Shown: positions 1-8,126 of the stretch, piece by piece | Layout: every line of letters begins with the position of its first letter | Position numbering within the stretch: the first letter of the stretch is position 1 | Notes under the pieces: model-generated | Databases searched by the model: none | What the model saw: the letters and a program-made list of their open reading frames with translations, nothing else | Told to the model about the DNA's origin: nothing | Assembly (NCBI GenBank): GCA_964606735.1 | Contig: CAZSHI010000001.1 | Span: 1 to 64,000 of the forward strand | DNA: 64,000 bases | DNA from: UBA5109 sp964606735 | GTDB lineage: Bacteria > Pseudomonadota > Gammaproteobacteria > Pseudomonadales > Pseudohongiellaceae | Direction of reading: 5' to 3' | Position numbers and translations under genes: made by a program

Positions 1-102
1 TTCAATGATGGTTTTGCGGATGTCGCCGATTTCTCCACCATAGAGCCAGATATCACCATTTAATCTTGGTGCGCCGAGTAAGGCGTTGCCATCGCCATTG
101 AC
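1..102 (-). pseudogene. Fragment of a cytochrome c domain (CcoP-like), runs off the window start
   Basis: Read on the minus strand, the first 102 bases give an open frame containing NGDGNALLGAPRL and DIWLYGG. This is the pattern that follows the heme-binding CXXCH in the second cytochrome domain of cbb3 oxidase subunit CcoP (GxGNxALGAPxL then WLYGG). The CXXCH itself is absent: upstream the sequence turns into the start of comF in another frame. Only a heme-less fragment is visible and its C-terminus lies outside the window. CcoP identity is inferred from motif resemblance; another class I cytochrome c is possible. Confidence 0.5.
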
Positions 103-247
103 AGGGGCGTTTAATCCGTTTGAAGCGGGATTCGCACTCCATGCACAGGTCCAGGGCTTTATGGGTGGCCTGATTACAGAGTATGCAGGTTCCCGGCAAG
201 AGACAAAATTGGATAAATTTTAAGCAAAGGTTAACTTTTGATATCAA
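101..247 (-). pseudogene. comF: Truncated comF N-terminus (competence/phosphoribosyltransferase family)
   Basis: A TTG-initiated frame gives a ComF-like N-terminus with a zinc-finger pattern: CILC near residues 21-24, then LCMEC near residues 34-38, then a Cys near residue 49. ComF proteins have this four-Cys finger followed by a phosphoribosyltransferase domain. Here similarity stops right after the last Cys (about base 101), the frame ends at base 53, and the DNA matches a cytochrome c in another frame. comF next to and divergent from bioB is common in gammaproteobacteria, which supports the assignment. The gene is broken here, either truly or through a chimeric join. The TTG start is the only plausible one visible. 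Confidence 0.6.
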
Positions 248-259
248 GACGGTTGACCT
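228..259. promoter_or_regulatory. Inverted repeat overlapping the bioB promoter (candidate operator)
   Basis: AGGTTAAC (228-235) and GTTGACCT (252-259) form inverted arms that pair at 7 of 8 positions with a 16-base spacer. They flank the -35 of the bioB promoter and cover the comF start. Position and geometry suit a repressor controlling biotin synthesis. The arms do not match the enterobacterial BirA operator (TTGTAAACC / GGTTTACAA), so the regulator is not assigned. Confidence 0.4.
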
Positions 260-266
260 GTAAAAT
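238..266 (+). promoter_or_regulatory. Sigma-70 promoter of the bio operon
   Basis: TTGATA (238-243) and TAAAAT (261-266) are separated by exactly 17 bases, giving a good sigma-70 promoter with predicted start near 273, about 55 bases before bioB. It overlaps the inverted repeat at 228-259, which suggests repression by occlusion. Confidence 0.55.
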
Positions 267-328
267 TCCGCTTATGAATCAGGGTAGTTCGTCTGCCCGC
301 TAATTCCACTTCTTGCAAAGGACAGACT

Positions 329-1348
329 ATGTTACCAATCCGTCATGACTGGAGCTCCCAGGAGATACTGGAGCTGTTTGAACTGCCCTTTAATGAACTG
401 CTGTTTCGTGCCCAGTCCGTGCATCGCCAGTATTTTGATCCCAATGAAGTTCAGGTAAGCACGCTGCTGTCGATAAAAACCGGTGCCTGCCCCGAAGACT
501 GTAAATACTGCTCACAAAGCGGTCATTACAATACGGAGCTGGAAAAAGAGAAGCTCATGGAAGTGCAGCGTGTATTGTCTGAGGCCCGCAAGGCTAAAGA
601 AAGCGGTGCTTCCAGATTCTGCATGGGGGCGGCCTGGAAACATCCCTCTAAAAAAGACTTCCCCCAGGTGCTGGCAATGGTGGAGGGTGTCAAGGCGCTT
701 GGAATGGAAACCTGTATGACACTTGGCGCCTTAAGCACAGATCAAACGCAGGCACTGGCCGATGCCGGGCTCGATTATTACAACCATAATATTGATACCT
801 CACGTGAATATTACGAGAAAATCATCAGTACCCGCAGTTTTGATGATCGGCTGGATACGCTGGCACGGGTGCGTGAAGCCGGCATAAAAGTCTGTTGTGG
901 TGGCATCGTGGGGATGGGTGAAAAGGACAGTGATCGCATTGCTTTTTTACGCGAACTGGCCAATTTGCCACAACATCCCGAGTCTGTACCAATCAATAAT
1001 CTGGTCAAGATAAAAGGAACGCCGCTGGAAGCGGCTGAAGATATTGAACCCTTCGATTTTGTACGCATGATTGCGGTGGCTAGAATCCTTATGCCGCAAT
1101 CACATGTGCGTCTTTCAGCCGGGCGCGAAGGCATGAATGAGCAGTTACAGGCCCTGTGTTTTTTTGCAGGAGCGAATTCAATATTCTACGGTGAAAAGTT
1201 GCTGACGACGTCCAATCCGCTGGAAAATGACGATATGGCATTGTTTGCAAAGCTTGGTATTCGTCCGGAGGCAAGGCAGTTCGAAGAATTACCAGCTGAG
1301 ACCGTGCTGGATCAAAGCCAGACCTTCTATGATGCAATGCCTCAGTGA
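329..1348 (+). CDS. bioB: Biotin synthase BioB (radical SAM)
   Basis: BioB inserts sulfur into dethiobiotin to make biotin, the last step of the pathway, using a radical-SAM [4Fe-4S] cluster and a [2Fe-2S] cluster as sulfur donor. The radical-SAM triad CPEDCKYC lies at residues 54-61. MGAAWK and YYNHNIDT, typical of the family, follow. At 339 residues it is close to the usual 320-350. The ATG at 329 is preceded by GCAAAGGAC as ribosome site. It opens a tight operon: its stop overlaps the GTG of bioF. Assignment is secure. Confidence 0.97.
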   Translation: MLPIRHDWSSQEILELFELPFNELLFRAQSVHRQYFDPNEVQVSTLLSIKTGACPEDCKYCSQSGHYNTELEKEKLMEVQRVLSEARKAKESGASRFCMGAAWKHPSKKDFPQVLAMVEGVKALGMETCMTLGALSTDQTQALADAGLDYYNHNIDTSREYYEKIISTRSFDDRLDTLARVREAGIKVCCGGIVGMGEKDSDRIAFLRELANLPQHPESVPINNLVKIKGTPLEAAEDIEPFDFVRMIAVARILMPQSHVRLSAGREGMNEQLQALCFFAGANSIFYGEKLLTTSNPLENDDMALFAKLGIRPEARQFEELPAETVLDQSQTFYDAMPQ

Positions 1349-2559
1349 ATACCTTTTCACAACAACTGCAGCAGGCATTGGCAGACAGGCAGTCACTGGA
1401 TCTTTACCGGGTCCGGCGCACGCTGAATTCCCCCCAAAGCACTGAAATTGATCTGGATGGAAAACGGCTCATCAATTTCTGCAGCAATGATTATCTGGGC
1501 CTTGCCAGTCATCCGGATGTCATCAAAGCCTGCAAGCAGGGGCTGGACACTTATGGCGTTGGTAGTGGCGCTTCACACCTGGTGGTGGGACACAGCCGCG
1601 CCCACCATGCGCTGGAAGAAGAACTGGCTGCTTTTACCGGGCGTGCAAGAGCCTTGCTGTTTTCTTCAGGCTATCTGGCCAATGTCGGTACGCTCACAGC
1701 ACTGATCGGTAAAGGGGACTGCGTCTATGAAGACAAACTGAATCATGCTTCCCTGCTGGATGGCGGCCTGTTTTCAGGCGCTCGTTTTCGTCGCTATCCT
1801 CACCTGGATGACAAAAAACTGCTTAGCCTGCTATCCGAAAAAAAGGCTGAAGGAAGCAGTTTTATCGTCAGTGATGGCGTCTTCAGCATGGATGGAGACT
1901 GCGCAAAATTGCCGCAACTGATTGAGCTGGCCAGTTCCTACAAGGCTCAGCTGATGATTGATGACGCGCATGGCTTCGGAGTACTGGGCAGCAGGGGTGG
2001 AGGACTGGTACAGCATTATCAGGAAGCCGGTGTCGCGATAGACGAGGATAAGCTGCCAGTACTTATTGGCACACTGGGCAAGTCATTCGGCACCCAGGGC
2101 GCGTTTGTTTGTGGCAGTGAAACCCTGATTGAAACCCTGATTCAGACCTGTCGTCCTTATATTTACACCACCGCTCTCGCGCCGGCCCTGGCTGAAGCTA
2201 CCCGTTGCAGCCTGAAGTTACTGCAATCTGAATCCTGGCGGCGGGAAAAACTACAGACCATGATTAAACAGTTCAGAGCGTTTTGTGAGCGACTTGACTA
2301 TCCGCTGACTGAGTCTGGAACAGCCATTCAGGGCCTGATAATCGGCGATGCCTCAGCTACTTTGCAGGCCAGTAAGCTCTTAGAGGCCGAAGGAATTTTC
2401 GTATCGGCAATACGGCCGCCGACCGTAGCGAAGGGCAGCGCAAGGTTACGTTTTACCTTCAGCGCTGCCCATAGCCAGGAACAGTTTGAGGCCTTGCTGA
2501 AGGCATTGGAGAAAATACGGCCGCAGGTTTCGCTGGAGCCTGGTCATGCTGAACGCTGA
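1345..2559 (+). CDS. bioF: 8-amino-7-oxononanoate synthase BioF
   Basis: PLP enzyme that condenses pimeloyl-ACP with L-alanine to give 8-amino-7-oxononanoate (KAPA). The fold-type I aminotransferase signature is clear: NDYLGLASHP near residue 50, DDAHGFGVLG near residue 207, and the PLP lysine in TLGKSFGTQGA near residue 247. The start is GTG, sharing bases with the bioB stop, so the two are probably translationally coupled. The length of 404 residues is slightly above the usual 385. The 3' end overlaps bioC by 14 bases; no bioH lies between them, unlike in Pseudomonas. Confidence 0.96.
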   Translation: MNTFSQQLQQALADRQSLDLYRVRRTLNSPQSTEIDLDGKRLINFCSNDYLGLASHPDVIKACKQGLDTYGVGSGASHLVVGHSRAHHALEEELAAFTGRARALLFSSGYLANVGTLTALIGKGDCVYEDKLNHASLLDGGLFSGARFRRYPHLDDKKLLSLLSEKKAEGSSFIVSDGVFSMDGDCAKLPQLIELASSYKAQLMIDDAHGFGVLGSRGGGLVQHYQEAGVAIDEDKLPVLIGTLGKSFGTQGAFVCGSETLIETLIQTCRPYIYTTALAPALAEATRCSLKLLQSESWRREKLQTMIKQFRAFCERLDYPLTESGTAIQGLIIGDASATLQASKLLEAEGIFVSAIRPPTVAKGSARLRFTFSAAHSQEQFEALLKALEKIRPQVSLEPGHAER

Positions 2560-3349
2560 TTACCGGATTGACAAGCAGCTAATTGCAAGTTCTTTTGCTG
2601 CTGCCGCAAACAGCTATGATGCGCATGCATTTCTACAGAGATACGTAGCAGATGCATTGCTAGGCAAAATGCAGGCTAGTGCTGGTGTGAGCCGGGTGCT
2701 TGATCTTGGCAGTGGTACCGGTTATTGCACGCAAAAATTACAGGATTTGTATCCCAATGCAGAAATAATCAGTCTCGATATAGCCGCCGCGATGCTCAAC
2801 TATGCCCGTCAGGCTCATAAAAGCAGGCAGCTTTCAGAAGTATTTATTTGTGCTGATGCGGAAAATCTGCCGCTTCAAAATCAATCTATTGATGTTATTT
2901 TTTCCAGCCTTGCCATACAGTGGTGCCAGAATCTATCCGGGCTGTTTGCAGGTCTCAAGCAAGTACTAAAACCAGAGGGGAAACTGTATCTTGCTACTTT
3001 TGGTCCCGGCACTTTACGAGAACTGGAATTGGCCTGGCAGCAAATCGATGATGCTGTTCATGTGAATCACTTTGAGGATGAAATGAGTATCAGACAGGCT
3101 TTGCAGCTTAATGGTTTTGTCTCTACAAGGCTGCAGCAGCAAACAGAGGTGCGTCATTATCCGACGCTTGCTGCGTTGAAAAATGAGCTGAAATCAATCG
3201 GTGCACGTAACATGAATGCAGGTCGGGTACAGGGATTAAACGGCCGCAGAAAGCTTCAGAAACTGGTGAGAGCTTTTGAAAAAAATGCAGTGGCATCACG
3301 TGGCATCCCGGTCACTTACCAGGTGCAATTTGTCAGTGCGCAAGGGTAA
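2546..3349 (+). CDS. bioC: Malonyl-ACP O-methyltransferase BioC
   Basis: SAM-dependent methyltransferase that caps malonyl-ACP as its methyl ester so that fatty acid synthesis can build the pimeloyl chain. The SAM motif DLGSGTGYCTQKL is near residue 52, followed by the acidic LDIA strand and the BioC-like SSLAIQWCQNL segment. 267 residues fits the family (about 250-270). It starts inside the end of bioF and is followed without a gap by bioD. The matching esterase BioH, or a replacement, must be encoded elsewhere. Confidence 0.92.
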   Translation: MLNADYRIDKQLIASSFAAAANSYDAHAFLQRYVADALLGKMQASAGVSRVLDLGSGTGYCTQKLQDLYPNAEIISLDIAAAMLNYARQAHKSRQLSEVFICADAENLPLQNQSIDVIFSSLAIQWCQNLSGLFAGLKQVLKPEGKLYLATFGPGTLRELELAWQQIDDAVHVNHFEDEMSIRQALQLNGFVSTRLQQQTEVRHYPTLAALKNELKSIGARNMNAGRVQGLNGRRKLQKLVRAFEKNAVASRGIPVTYQVQFVSAQG

Positions 3350-4030
3350 ATGATGCAAGCCAAAAGTTTTTTTGTCACAGGAACGGATACCGGAGTTGGC
3401 AAGACCTACGTCAGCTGTGCCTTATTGCAGGCGGCAAAAGAGGCAGGCTTGAGCACGGCGGCCAGTAAGCCGCTGGCAGCCGGCGGAGAAGACACCAGTT
3501 CAGGCATCTTCAATAAAGATGCCCTTCAATTACAGGCAGCCTGCACACTGGAGCTTGCCTATCATGAAATTAATCCCCTGTGTCTACAGCATGCCATTGC
3601 GCCGCATATAGCTGCCAGAGCTGAAGGGATAAGGCTGGACCTGCAGCAACTGGCAAGCTCAGTCCAGTCTGTCATTGACAGACAGGCAGACTTAACGCTA
3701 ATTGAAGGAGCAGGGGGCTGGCGTGTGCCGCTGAATGCTCAGCAGACCCTGGCCGATCTGGCCCGATCGCTGGCTCAGCCGGTAATTCTGGTGGTAGGCA
3801 TGCGCTTGGGTTGCCTCAATCATGCTCTGTTAAGCATGCAGGCCATCAAGCAGGACGGCGTAAAACTGCAGGGCTGGATTGCCAACCAGTTGGATCCCGC
3901 AATGCCGGCCTACCAGGAAAATCTGGAAACGCTGCAGGACATGATGGATGCTCCTTTGCTTGGCGAACTCAAATGGCAGCAGACGAGCTTCAGTCCCTCG
4001 CTGGTGCTGAATAAATTGATGGATTGCTGA
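3350..4030 (+). CDS. bioD: Dethiobiotin synthetase BioD
   Basis: ATP-dependent carboxylation and ring closure of 7,8-diaminopelargonate to dethiobiotin. The P-loop GTDTGVGKT is at residues 11-19, followed by SKPLAAGG (substrate Lys) and EGAGGWRVPL, all diagnostic. 226 residues is normal. It begins with two ATG codons directly after the bioC stop. bioA, which makes its substrate, is not in this window, so the operon covers all but the aminotransferase and esterase steps. Confidence 0.95.
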   Translation: MMQAKSFFVTGTDTGVGKTYVSCALLQAAKEAGLSTAASKPLAAGGEDTSSGIFNKDALQLQAACTLELAYHEINPLCLQHAIAPHIAARAEGIRLDLQQLASSVQSVIDRQADLTLIEGAGGWRVPLNAQQTLADLARSLAQPVILVVGMRLGCLNHALLSMQAIKQDGVKLQGWIANQLDPAMPAYQENLETLQDMMDAPLLGELKWQQTSFSPSLVLNKLMDC

Positions 4031-4078
4031 AACATCCAGGGCATTTTCACCACGTCTTACCACTCCGGCAGATTTTGT

Positions 4079-4084
4079 TATAAT
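4079..4084 (+). promoter_or_regulatory. -10 element upstream of trhO
   Basis: A perfect TATAAT lies 53 bases before the trhO ATG. The -35 (TCTTAC at 4055-4060, 18-base spacer) is weak. It suggests that trhO is transcribed independently of the bio operon. Confidence 0.45.
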
Positions 4085-4136
4085 GGCGCCCGCAATTTGC
4101 TCCGGATTTACGATCCGACTCGCAAAGGTTAATAAC

Positions 4137-5135
4137 ATGACAAACAACCGTATTGTCGTCTGTGCCCTGTACCATTTTGTCAGGCTGGACGATTTTGAAA
4201 ATCTGCAAAAGCCTTTACTGGATCTGATGCAAAGCTCTCAGGTTAAAGGCACCTTACTTCTGGCCCGTGAGGGTATCAATGGCACCATTGCCGGCCCCCG
4301 TGAGGGAATCGATGCTGTACTGGCCTGGCTGAAAGCCGATCTGCGGCTACAGGATCTGGATTACAAGGAATCCTTTGATGAGGATTACCCCTTTTATCGC
4401 AGCAAAGTGAAGTTGAAAAAGGAAATAGTCACCATGGGTATTGAGGACATTGATCCGAACCGCAAAGCCGGCACTCATGTTGATCCTGAGCACTGGAATG
4501 AACTTATCTCTGATCCTGAAGTTTTGCTGATTGATACCCGAAATAATTATGAAGTCGCAATTGGTACTTTTAAGAATGCGGTCAATCCTGAAACCAAAAC
4601 ATTCAGGGAGTTTCCAGAATATGTCAGGAACAAGCTGGACCCTGCAAGGCATAAAAAAATTGCCATGTTCTGCACCGGTGGCATTCGCTGTGAAAAGTCC
4701 ACGGCCTATTTGAAGGAAAATGGATTTGATGAGGTTTACCACCTTAAAGGCGGCATACTCAAATATCTGGAAGAGGTGCCGGAATCTGAATCACTCTGGC
4801 AAGGTGAATGTTTTGTTTTTGATAACCGTGTGTCTGTGGATCACGGTTTGCAAAAGGGAACGTATGACCAGTGCCATGCCTGTCGACTTCCTATAACGGA
4901 AGCAGACAAGCAGCATAAAAATTTTGAAAAAGGAGTCTCCTGTCCTCGCTGCTATGAGGATTTAAGCGAAACACAGAAAAGGGCTTTCAAGGAACGTCAG
5001 AAACAAATCGATCTTGCACACACCCGGGGTGAAGAGCATCTGGGCTCAGAAGTCAGTGCGACGATTGCTGAGCGTAAAATGCGCAAGCAGGCCATTAAAG
5101 AAAAACAGAAAGAGTTGAATCTGAATCAAATGTGA
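4137..5135 (+). CDS. trhO: Oxygen-dependent tRNA uridine-34 hydroxylase TrhO (YceA, rhodanese family)
   Basis: TrhO (YceA) hydroxylates U34 of certain tRNAs to 5-hydroxyuridine using O2, the first step to cmo5U/mcmo5U. The N-terminus has the ferredoxin-like domain with AREGINGTIAG, the middle is a rhodanese domain with active-site loop CTGGIRCEKS, and the C-terminal part has two CxxC pairs (CHAC, CPRC) and a basic tail, all typical of the long YceA form. The ATG at 4137 is preferred over an upstream in-frame ATG at 4083 because homologues begin here and AAAGG precedes it. Length is then 332 residues. Confidence 0.93.
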   Translation: MTNNRIVVCALYHFVRLDDFENLQKPLLDLMQSSQVKGTLLLAREGINGTIAGPREGIDAVLAWLKADLRLQDLDYKESFDEDYPFYRSKVKLKKEIVTMGIEDIDPNRKAGTHVDPEHWNELISDPEVLLIDTRNNYEVAIGTFKNAVNPETKTFREFPEYVRNKLDPARHKKIAMFCTGGIRCEKSTAYLKENGFDEVYHLKGGILKYLEEVPESESLWQGECFVFDNRVSVDHGLQKGTYDQCHACRLPITEADKQHKNFEKGVSCPRCYEDLSETQKRAFKERQKQIDLAHTRGEEHLGSEVSATIAERKMRKQAIKEKQKELNLNQM

Positions 5136-5191
5136 TTGGTATTTCAGTGTTAGAATAGCCCGCAAATTTTGGGGCAGAAAAAGGAAAATAA

Positions 5192-6052
5192 ATGAACAAA
5201 AAACTTATATCCCTGCTTGTTGCTTTGCTTGTTGTTGTCGGTGGTCTTTACTGGGTATTCGGTTTACCCAGAGTCGGCAATCCTGAAATTCCAAGCTCGG
5301 CAGAAGCCATTGCACGGGGTGAATATCTCTATAATGCGGCGGGTTGTAATGCCTGTCATCAGGTAGGTGAGGCCGAAGGCCCTACCGGGGGTTATGAAAT
5401 TGAATCCCCCTTTGGCGGAACATTCGTAACACCCAATATCACCCCGCATGAAGAAAGCGGTATCGGCGGCTGGACTGGGCGTGATTTCATTCTGGCTCTC
5501 AAATACGGTCGCAGTCCTGGTGGTGGTTTTTACTGGCCAGCTTTTCCTTATCGGTCCTATATGGGTATGACAGACGAGGAAGTGCTCGACATTGCTGCGT
5601 TTATGGTGACCCTGCCGCCTATTGCCAGTGAAGTACACGAGCATGATTTGCCCGCCTGGCAGTTTAGCTCGATGATGTCAGGCTGGAACATAATGGCAGA
5701 TTTCCTGGAAGGAGAAGCGCCTGCTGTGGCAGATGACCCGCAGTTGCAGCGTGGTGCACACCTGGCCAGGCATTTCAGCCACTGTGGCGAGTGTCATACT
5801 CCGCGTAATGCCCTGGGCATGAGTGATCTAAGTAATGAATTTGCCGGTCAGGAAGGGGTAGTCACTTTTCCTCTGACCCCAGATGGACTGTCTGCATACT
5901 CCTATGAAGATTTTGTGTTCTTCCTGCAGGATGGATTTACCACCAATTTCGAGCAGGTTGGCGGAGAGATGCTGGATGTGATTGATCATACCAGCCGTTT
6001 GACACAGGAAGACCGCGAAGCACTGGCGGCATTCTTTAAACGGGATTGGTAA
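5192..6052 (+). CDS. Membrane-anchored diheme cytochrome c
   Basis: The protein has an N-terminal transmembrane anchor (residues about 4-24, no clear cleavage site), then two cytochrome c domains with heme motifs CNACH (near residue 54) and CGECH (near residue 197). The first domain resembles cytochrome subunits of periplasmic dehydrogenases, with TPNITPHEESGIGGWT before the distal ligand region. It probably carries electrons in the periplasm from a dehydrogenase to a terminal oxidase; the partner is not encoded nearby. It ends at a strong shared terminator facing the cytochrome c' gene. Confidence 0.8.
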   Translation: MNKKLISLLVALLVVVGGLYWVFGLPRVGNPEIPSSAEAIARGEYLYNAAGCNACHQVGEAEGPTGGYEIESPFGGTFVTPNITPHEESGIGGWTGRDFILALKYGRSPGGGFYWPAFPYRSYMGMTDEEVLDIAAFMVTLPPIASEVHEHDLPAWQFSSMMSGWNIMADFLEGEAPAVADDPQLQRGAHLARHFSHCGECHTPRNALGMSDLSNEFAGQEGVVTFPLTPDGLSAYSYEDFVFFLQDGFTTNFEQVGGEMLDVIDHTSRLTQEDREALAAFFKRDW

Positions 6053-6068
6053 AACAGAATTTCCGGAC

Positions 6069-6099
6069 AAAAAAAAGGCAGCCACTGGCTGCCTTTTTT
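6069..6099. terminator. Bidirectional rho-independent terminator
   Basis: GGCAGCC (6077-6083), loop ACT, GGCTGCC (6087-6093), with an A-run before and a T-run after, so it works on both strands. It separates the convergent diheme cytochrome and cytochrome c' genes. Confidence 0.9.
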
Positions 6100-6121
6100 A
6101 TTGCCTGAAAATTAATCAGGA

Positions 6122-6589
6122 TTATTCAGCACGATAAGCATCGTGGCAGGCACCGCAAGTCGGGCCAACCTGCTGAATAGCAGCACGGACCCCGCCGGCA
6201 CCTTGACTGTTGATGATGTCGATTGCAGCAGCAGCACCATTAACCAGATCCATGGCTGCAGATTCAAAGCCGCCCATGTCTCCCCAGATGCGATCCAGCG
6301 CACGCGTATCGACAGTAAATTCTGTGGTATTGGCTGCAAAAGCAGGTGCAATCATGCCAGCAAGAACCCGAACATTCTCAAGTGCATTCAGTGCAACTTC
6401 CTGGTCAAAATCACCACCGCGGGCCATGCCCTGCAAAGGACCCATATTGAAAGCCAGCAGTTTGAATACAGCCTGTCTGGTTTCGGTATCTGCAACAGCC
6501 TGCTGCTCGGGAGAGCGTCCCTGGCCAAAGCTGTTGATTGACATTATTGAGCCAATTAAGGCTACTGCAATTATCATGGCACGTTTCAT
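6122..6589 (-). CDS. Cytochrome c' (periplasmic)
   Basis: A 155-residue protein with a cleavable signal peptide (hydrophobic residues 4-18, cleavage probably near FGQG) and a single heme motif CGACH close to the C-terminus. This is the mark of class II cytochrome c' four-helix bundles, in which the axial His is in the C-terminal CXXCH and the distal site is open. Family members bind NO or CO and are linked to NO detoxification. A cysteine in GPTCGACH and mature length near 130 residues fit. The specific role here is inferred. Confidence 0.88.
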   Translation of the reverse strand: MKRAMIIAVALIGSIMSINSFGQGRSPEQQAVADTETRQAVFKLLAFNMGPLQGMARGGDFDQEVALNALENVRVLAGMIAPAFAANTTEFTVDTRALDRIWGDMGGFESAAMDLVNGAAAAIDIINSQGAGGVRAAIQQVGPTCGACHDAYRAE

Positions 6590-6938
6590 AATGTTTTCCC
6601 CATTCTATAAACGTTAATTGATTCTTTGAACTTCTGTCAGACCCGGGTCAGCCTGAAAAATTAAATATTGCCGCGATCATAACCGCGGGCCGCTAAGTTT
6701 AACAGCTGTTTGCTTGCAAAGTCACTATTTGCGGGACTTGCTGGTAACAGGCTGTTTAAAACCCTGTCATGATTATCGTAAATTGTAGGCCTCAAGTAAC
6801 GTTTCAATATGCAAATAAGGAGGAATTTGCGGCAGCATGGCTGCCCATTCCACAAGCCCTGTTACATGCAATGATTGACCTGAAACTCCCTCTCCGCTAG
6901 GGTTCGCTATCCGGTAGCTGATTAAACGAGTAGTGCTG
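6590..6938. other. Intergenic region between cytochrome c' and xseB
   Basis: 349 bases without a convincing gene. It holds a 10-base palindrome GACCCGGGTC (6640-6649), a short hairpin CCGCG...CGCGG (about 6672-6689), a perfect Shine-Dalgarno TAAGGAGG (6816-6823) not followed by a substantial frame, and a hairpin GGCAGC-ATG-GCTGCC (6832-6846). The promoter of xseB lies at its right end. I see no tRNA or known riboswitch. Confidence 0.6.
6875..6903 (+). promoter_or_regulatory. Sigma-70 promoter of xseB-ispA-dxs
   Basis: TTGACC (6875-6880) and TAGGGT (6898-6903) with a 17-base spacer. The predicted start near 6910 gives a leader of about 30 bases before xseB. Confidence 0.5.
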
Positions 6939-7187
6939 ATGACTAGCAAAAAAGCCAAATTCAACTTTGAAGACGCCATTGAACAACTGGAAGATTTGGT
7001 GGAAGCGCTTGAAGAGGGAGACTTGAGCCTGGAGGAGTCTCTTAAAGCATTTGAAGATGGGATAAAACTTACCCGGGAATGCCAGCTTGCACTGGAAAAA
7101 GCCGAACAGCGTATCCAGATTCTGACCAAAGACAGTGAGCTACCAGAGTCAGAAGATTTTGATCTTGAGACTGATCAGGATCAATAA
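6939..7187 (+). CDS. xseB: Exodeoxyribonuclease VII small subunit
   Basis: XseB is the small subunit of exonuclease VII, which degrades single-stranded DNA with XseA. The 82-residue protein has the diagnostic core FEDAIEQLEDLVEALEEGDL, followed by SLEESLKAFEDG, two helices that form the coiled interaction surface, then an acidic tail. An in-frame GTG at 6933 is an alternative start two codons upstream. xseB before ispA-dxs is a standard proteobacterial order. xseA is not in the window. Confidence 0.93.
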   Translation: MTSKKAKFNFEDAIEQLEDLVEALEEGDLSLEESLKAFEDGIKLTRECQLALEKAEQRIQILTKDSELPESEDFDLETDQDQ

Positions 7188-7225
7188 GACATTATTCCGG
7201 CCCTTCGCACGGCTACCAGCCTTTC

Positions 7226-8110
7226 ATGACTATTGAGCAATATCTTGTAGAGAAAAAAAACCGGGTTGAGGCAAGACTCGGTACCATCCTGTTCAATGGA
7301 GAAAATGCATCACGTCTTGAACAGGCAATGCATTATGCAGTGATGAATGGGGGGAAACGTTTACGTCCCATACTCGCCTATGCCAGTGCCGAGACCCTGG
7401 GAGCTGAAGCCGAGTGTGCTGATAATGTCGCCTGCAGTGTCGAGTGCATACATGCCTATTCGCTGATTCATGATGATTTGCCAGCCATGGATGACGATGC
7501 CTTAAGGCGGGGCAAAGCAACCTGCCATATAAAATTTGATGAGGCGACGGCAATTCTGGCTGGCGATGCTCTGCAGAGTCTGGCATTTGAATTACTCTGT
7601 GATACCCGACAGCAGCTCAGTGAAAACCTGCAACTGCGAATGCTGCAGGTCTTGAGCAAGGCTATAGGACGACAGGGAATGGTTGCTGGCCAAAGTATTG
7701 ATTTCCATGGAACCGGGCTGGCGATGACAGAAGTAGATTTGGCTATAATGCATGGGCTTAAAACGGGTGCACTGATCAGCGCCAGTGTGATTCTGGGCGC
7801 TATGAGTACAGGCAAAGCAGAAGCCAGGGAGCTGGACAGCCTCAGTCAATATGCAAAAGCATTGGGGCTGGCATTTCAGGTGCAGGATGACATTCTGGAT
7901 GTCGAGGGTGACACCGCTGTCATCGGAAAACAGCAGGGCAAGGACGAGGAGCTCGGTAAAATAACCTATCCTGCTTTACTGGGTATTGAAGGAGCCCGTG
8001 ACAAGGCCATCACTCTTTGTGACGAAGCGATTGCTGCACTGGATGTTTTTGGCAGTTCGGCTGAGCCCCTCAGGGAACTGGCAAGCTATGTAGTAAAGCG
8101 AAACTATTAA
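7226..8110 (+). CDS. ispA: Farnesyl/geranyl diphosphate synthase IspA
   Basis: Trans-prenyltransferase condensing DMAPP and IPP to geranyl and farnesyl diphosphate, precursors of quinones and undecaprenyl phosphate. The first aspartate-rich motif is DDLPAMDDD (near residue 85) and the second is QVDDILD-like (QVQDDILD, near residue 217). GGKRLRP near residue 41 binds IPP. 294 residues is normal. It lies between xseB and dxs, with 13 bases before dxs. Confidence 0.95.
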   Translation: MTIEQYLVEKKNRVEARLGTILFNGENASRLEQAMHYAVMNGGKRLRPILAYASAETLGAEAECADNVACSVECIHAYSLIHDDLPAMDDDALRRGKATCHIKFDEATAILAGDALQSLAFELLCDTRQQLSENLQLRMLQVLSKAIGRQGMVAGQSIDFHGTGLAMTEVDLAIMHGLKTGALISASVILGAMSTGKAEARELDSLSQYAKALGLAFQVQDDILDVEGDTAVIGKQQGKDEELGKITYPALLGIEGARDKAITLCDEAIAALDVFGSSAEPLRELASYVVKRNY

Positions 8111-8126
8111 AAGCAGTCTCTAATTG

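Noticed and set aside
4083..4136. Upstream ATG extension of trhO
   Set aside because: It overlaps the TATAAT and has no family similarity; the ATG at 4137 has a good ribosome site.
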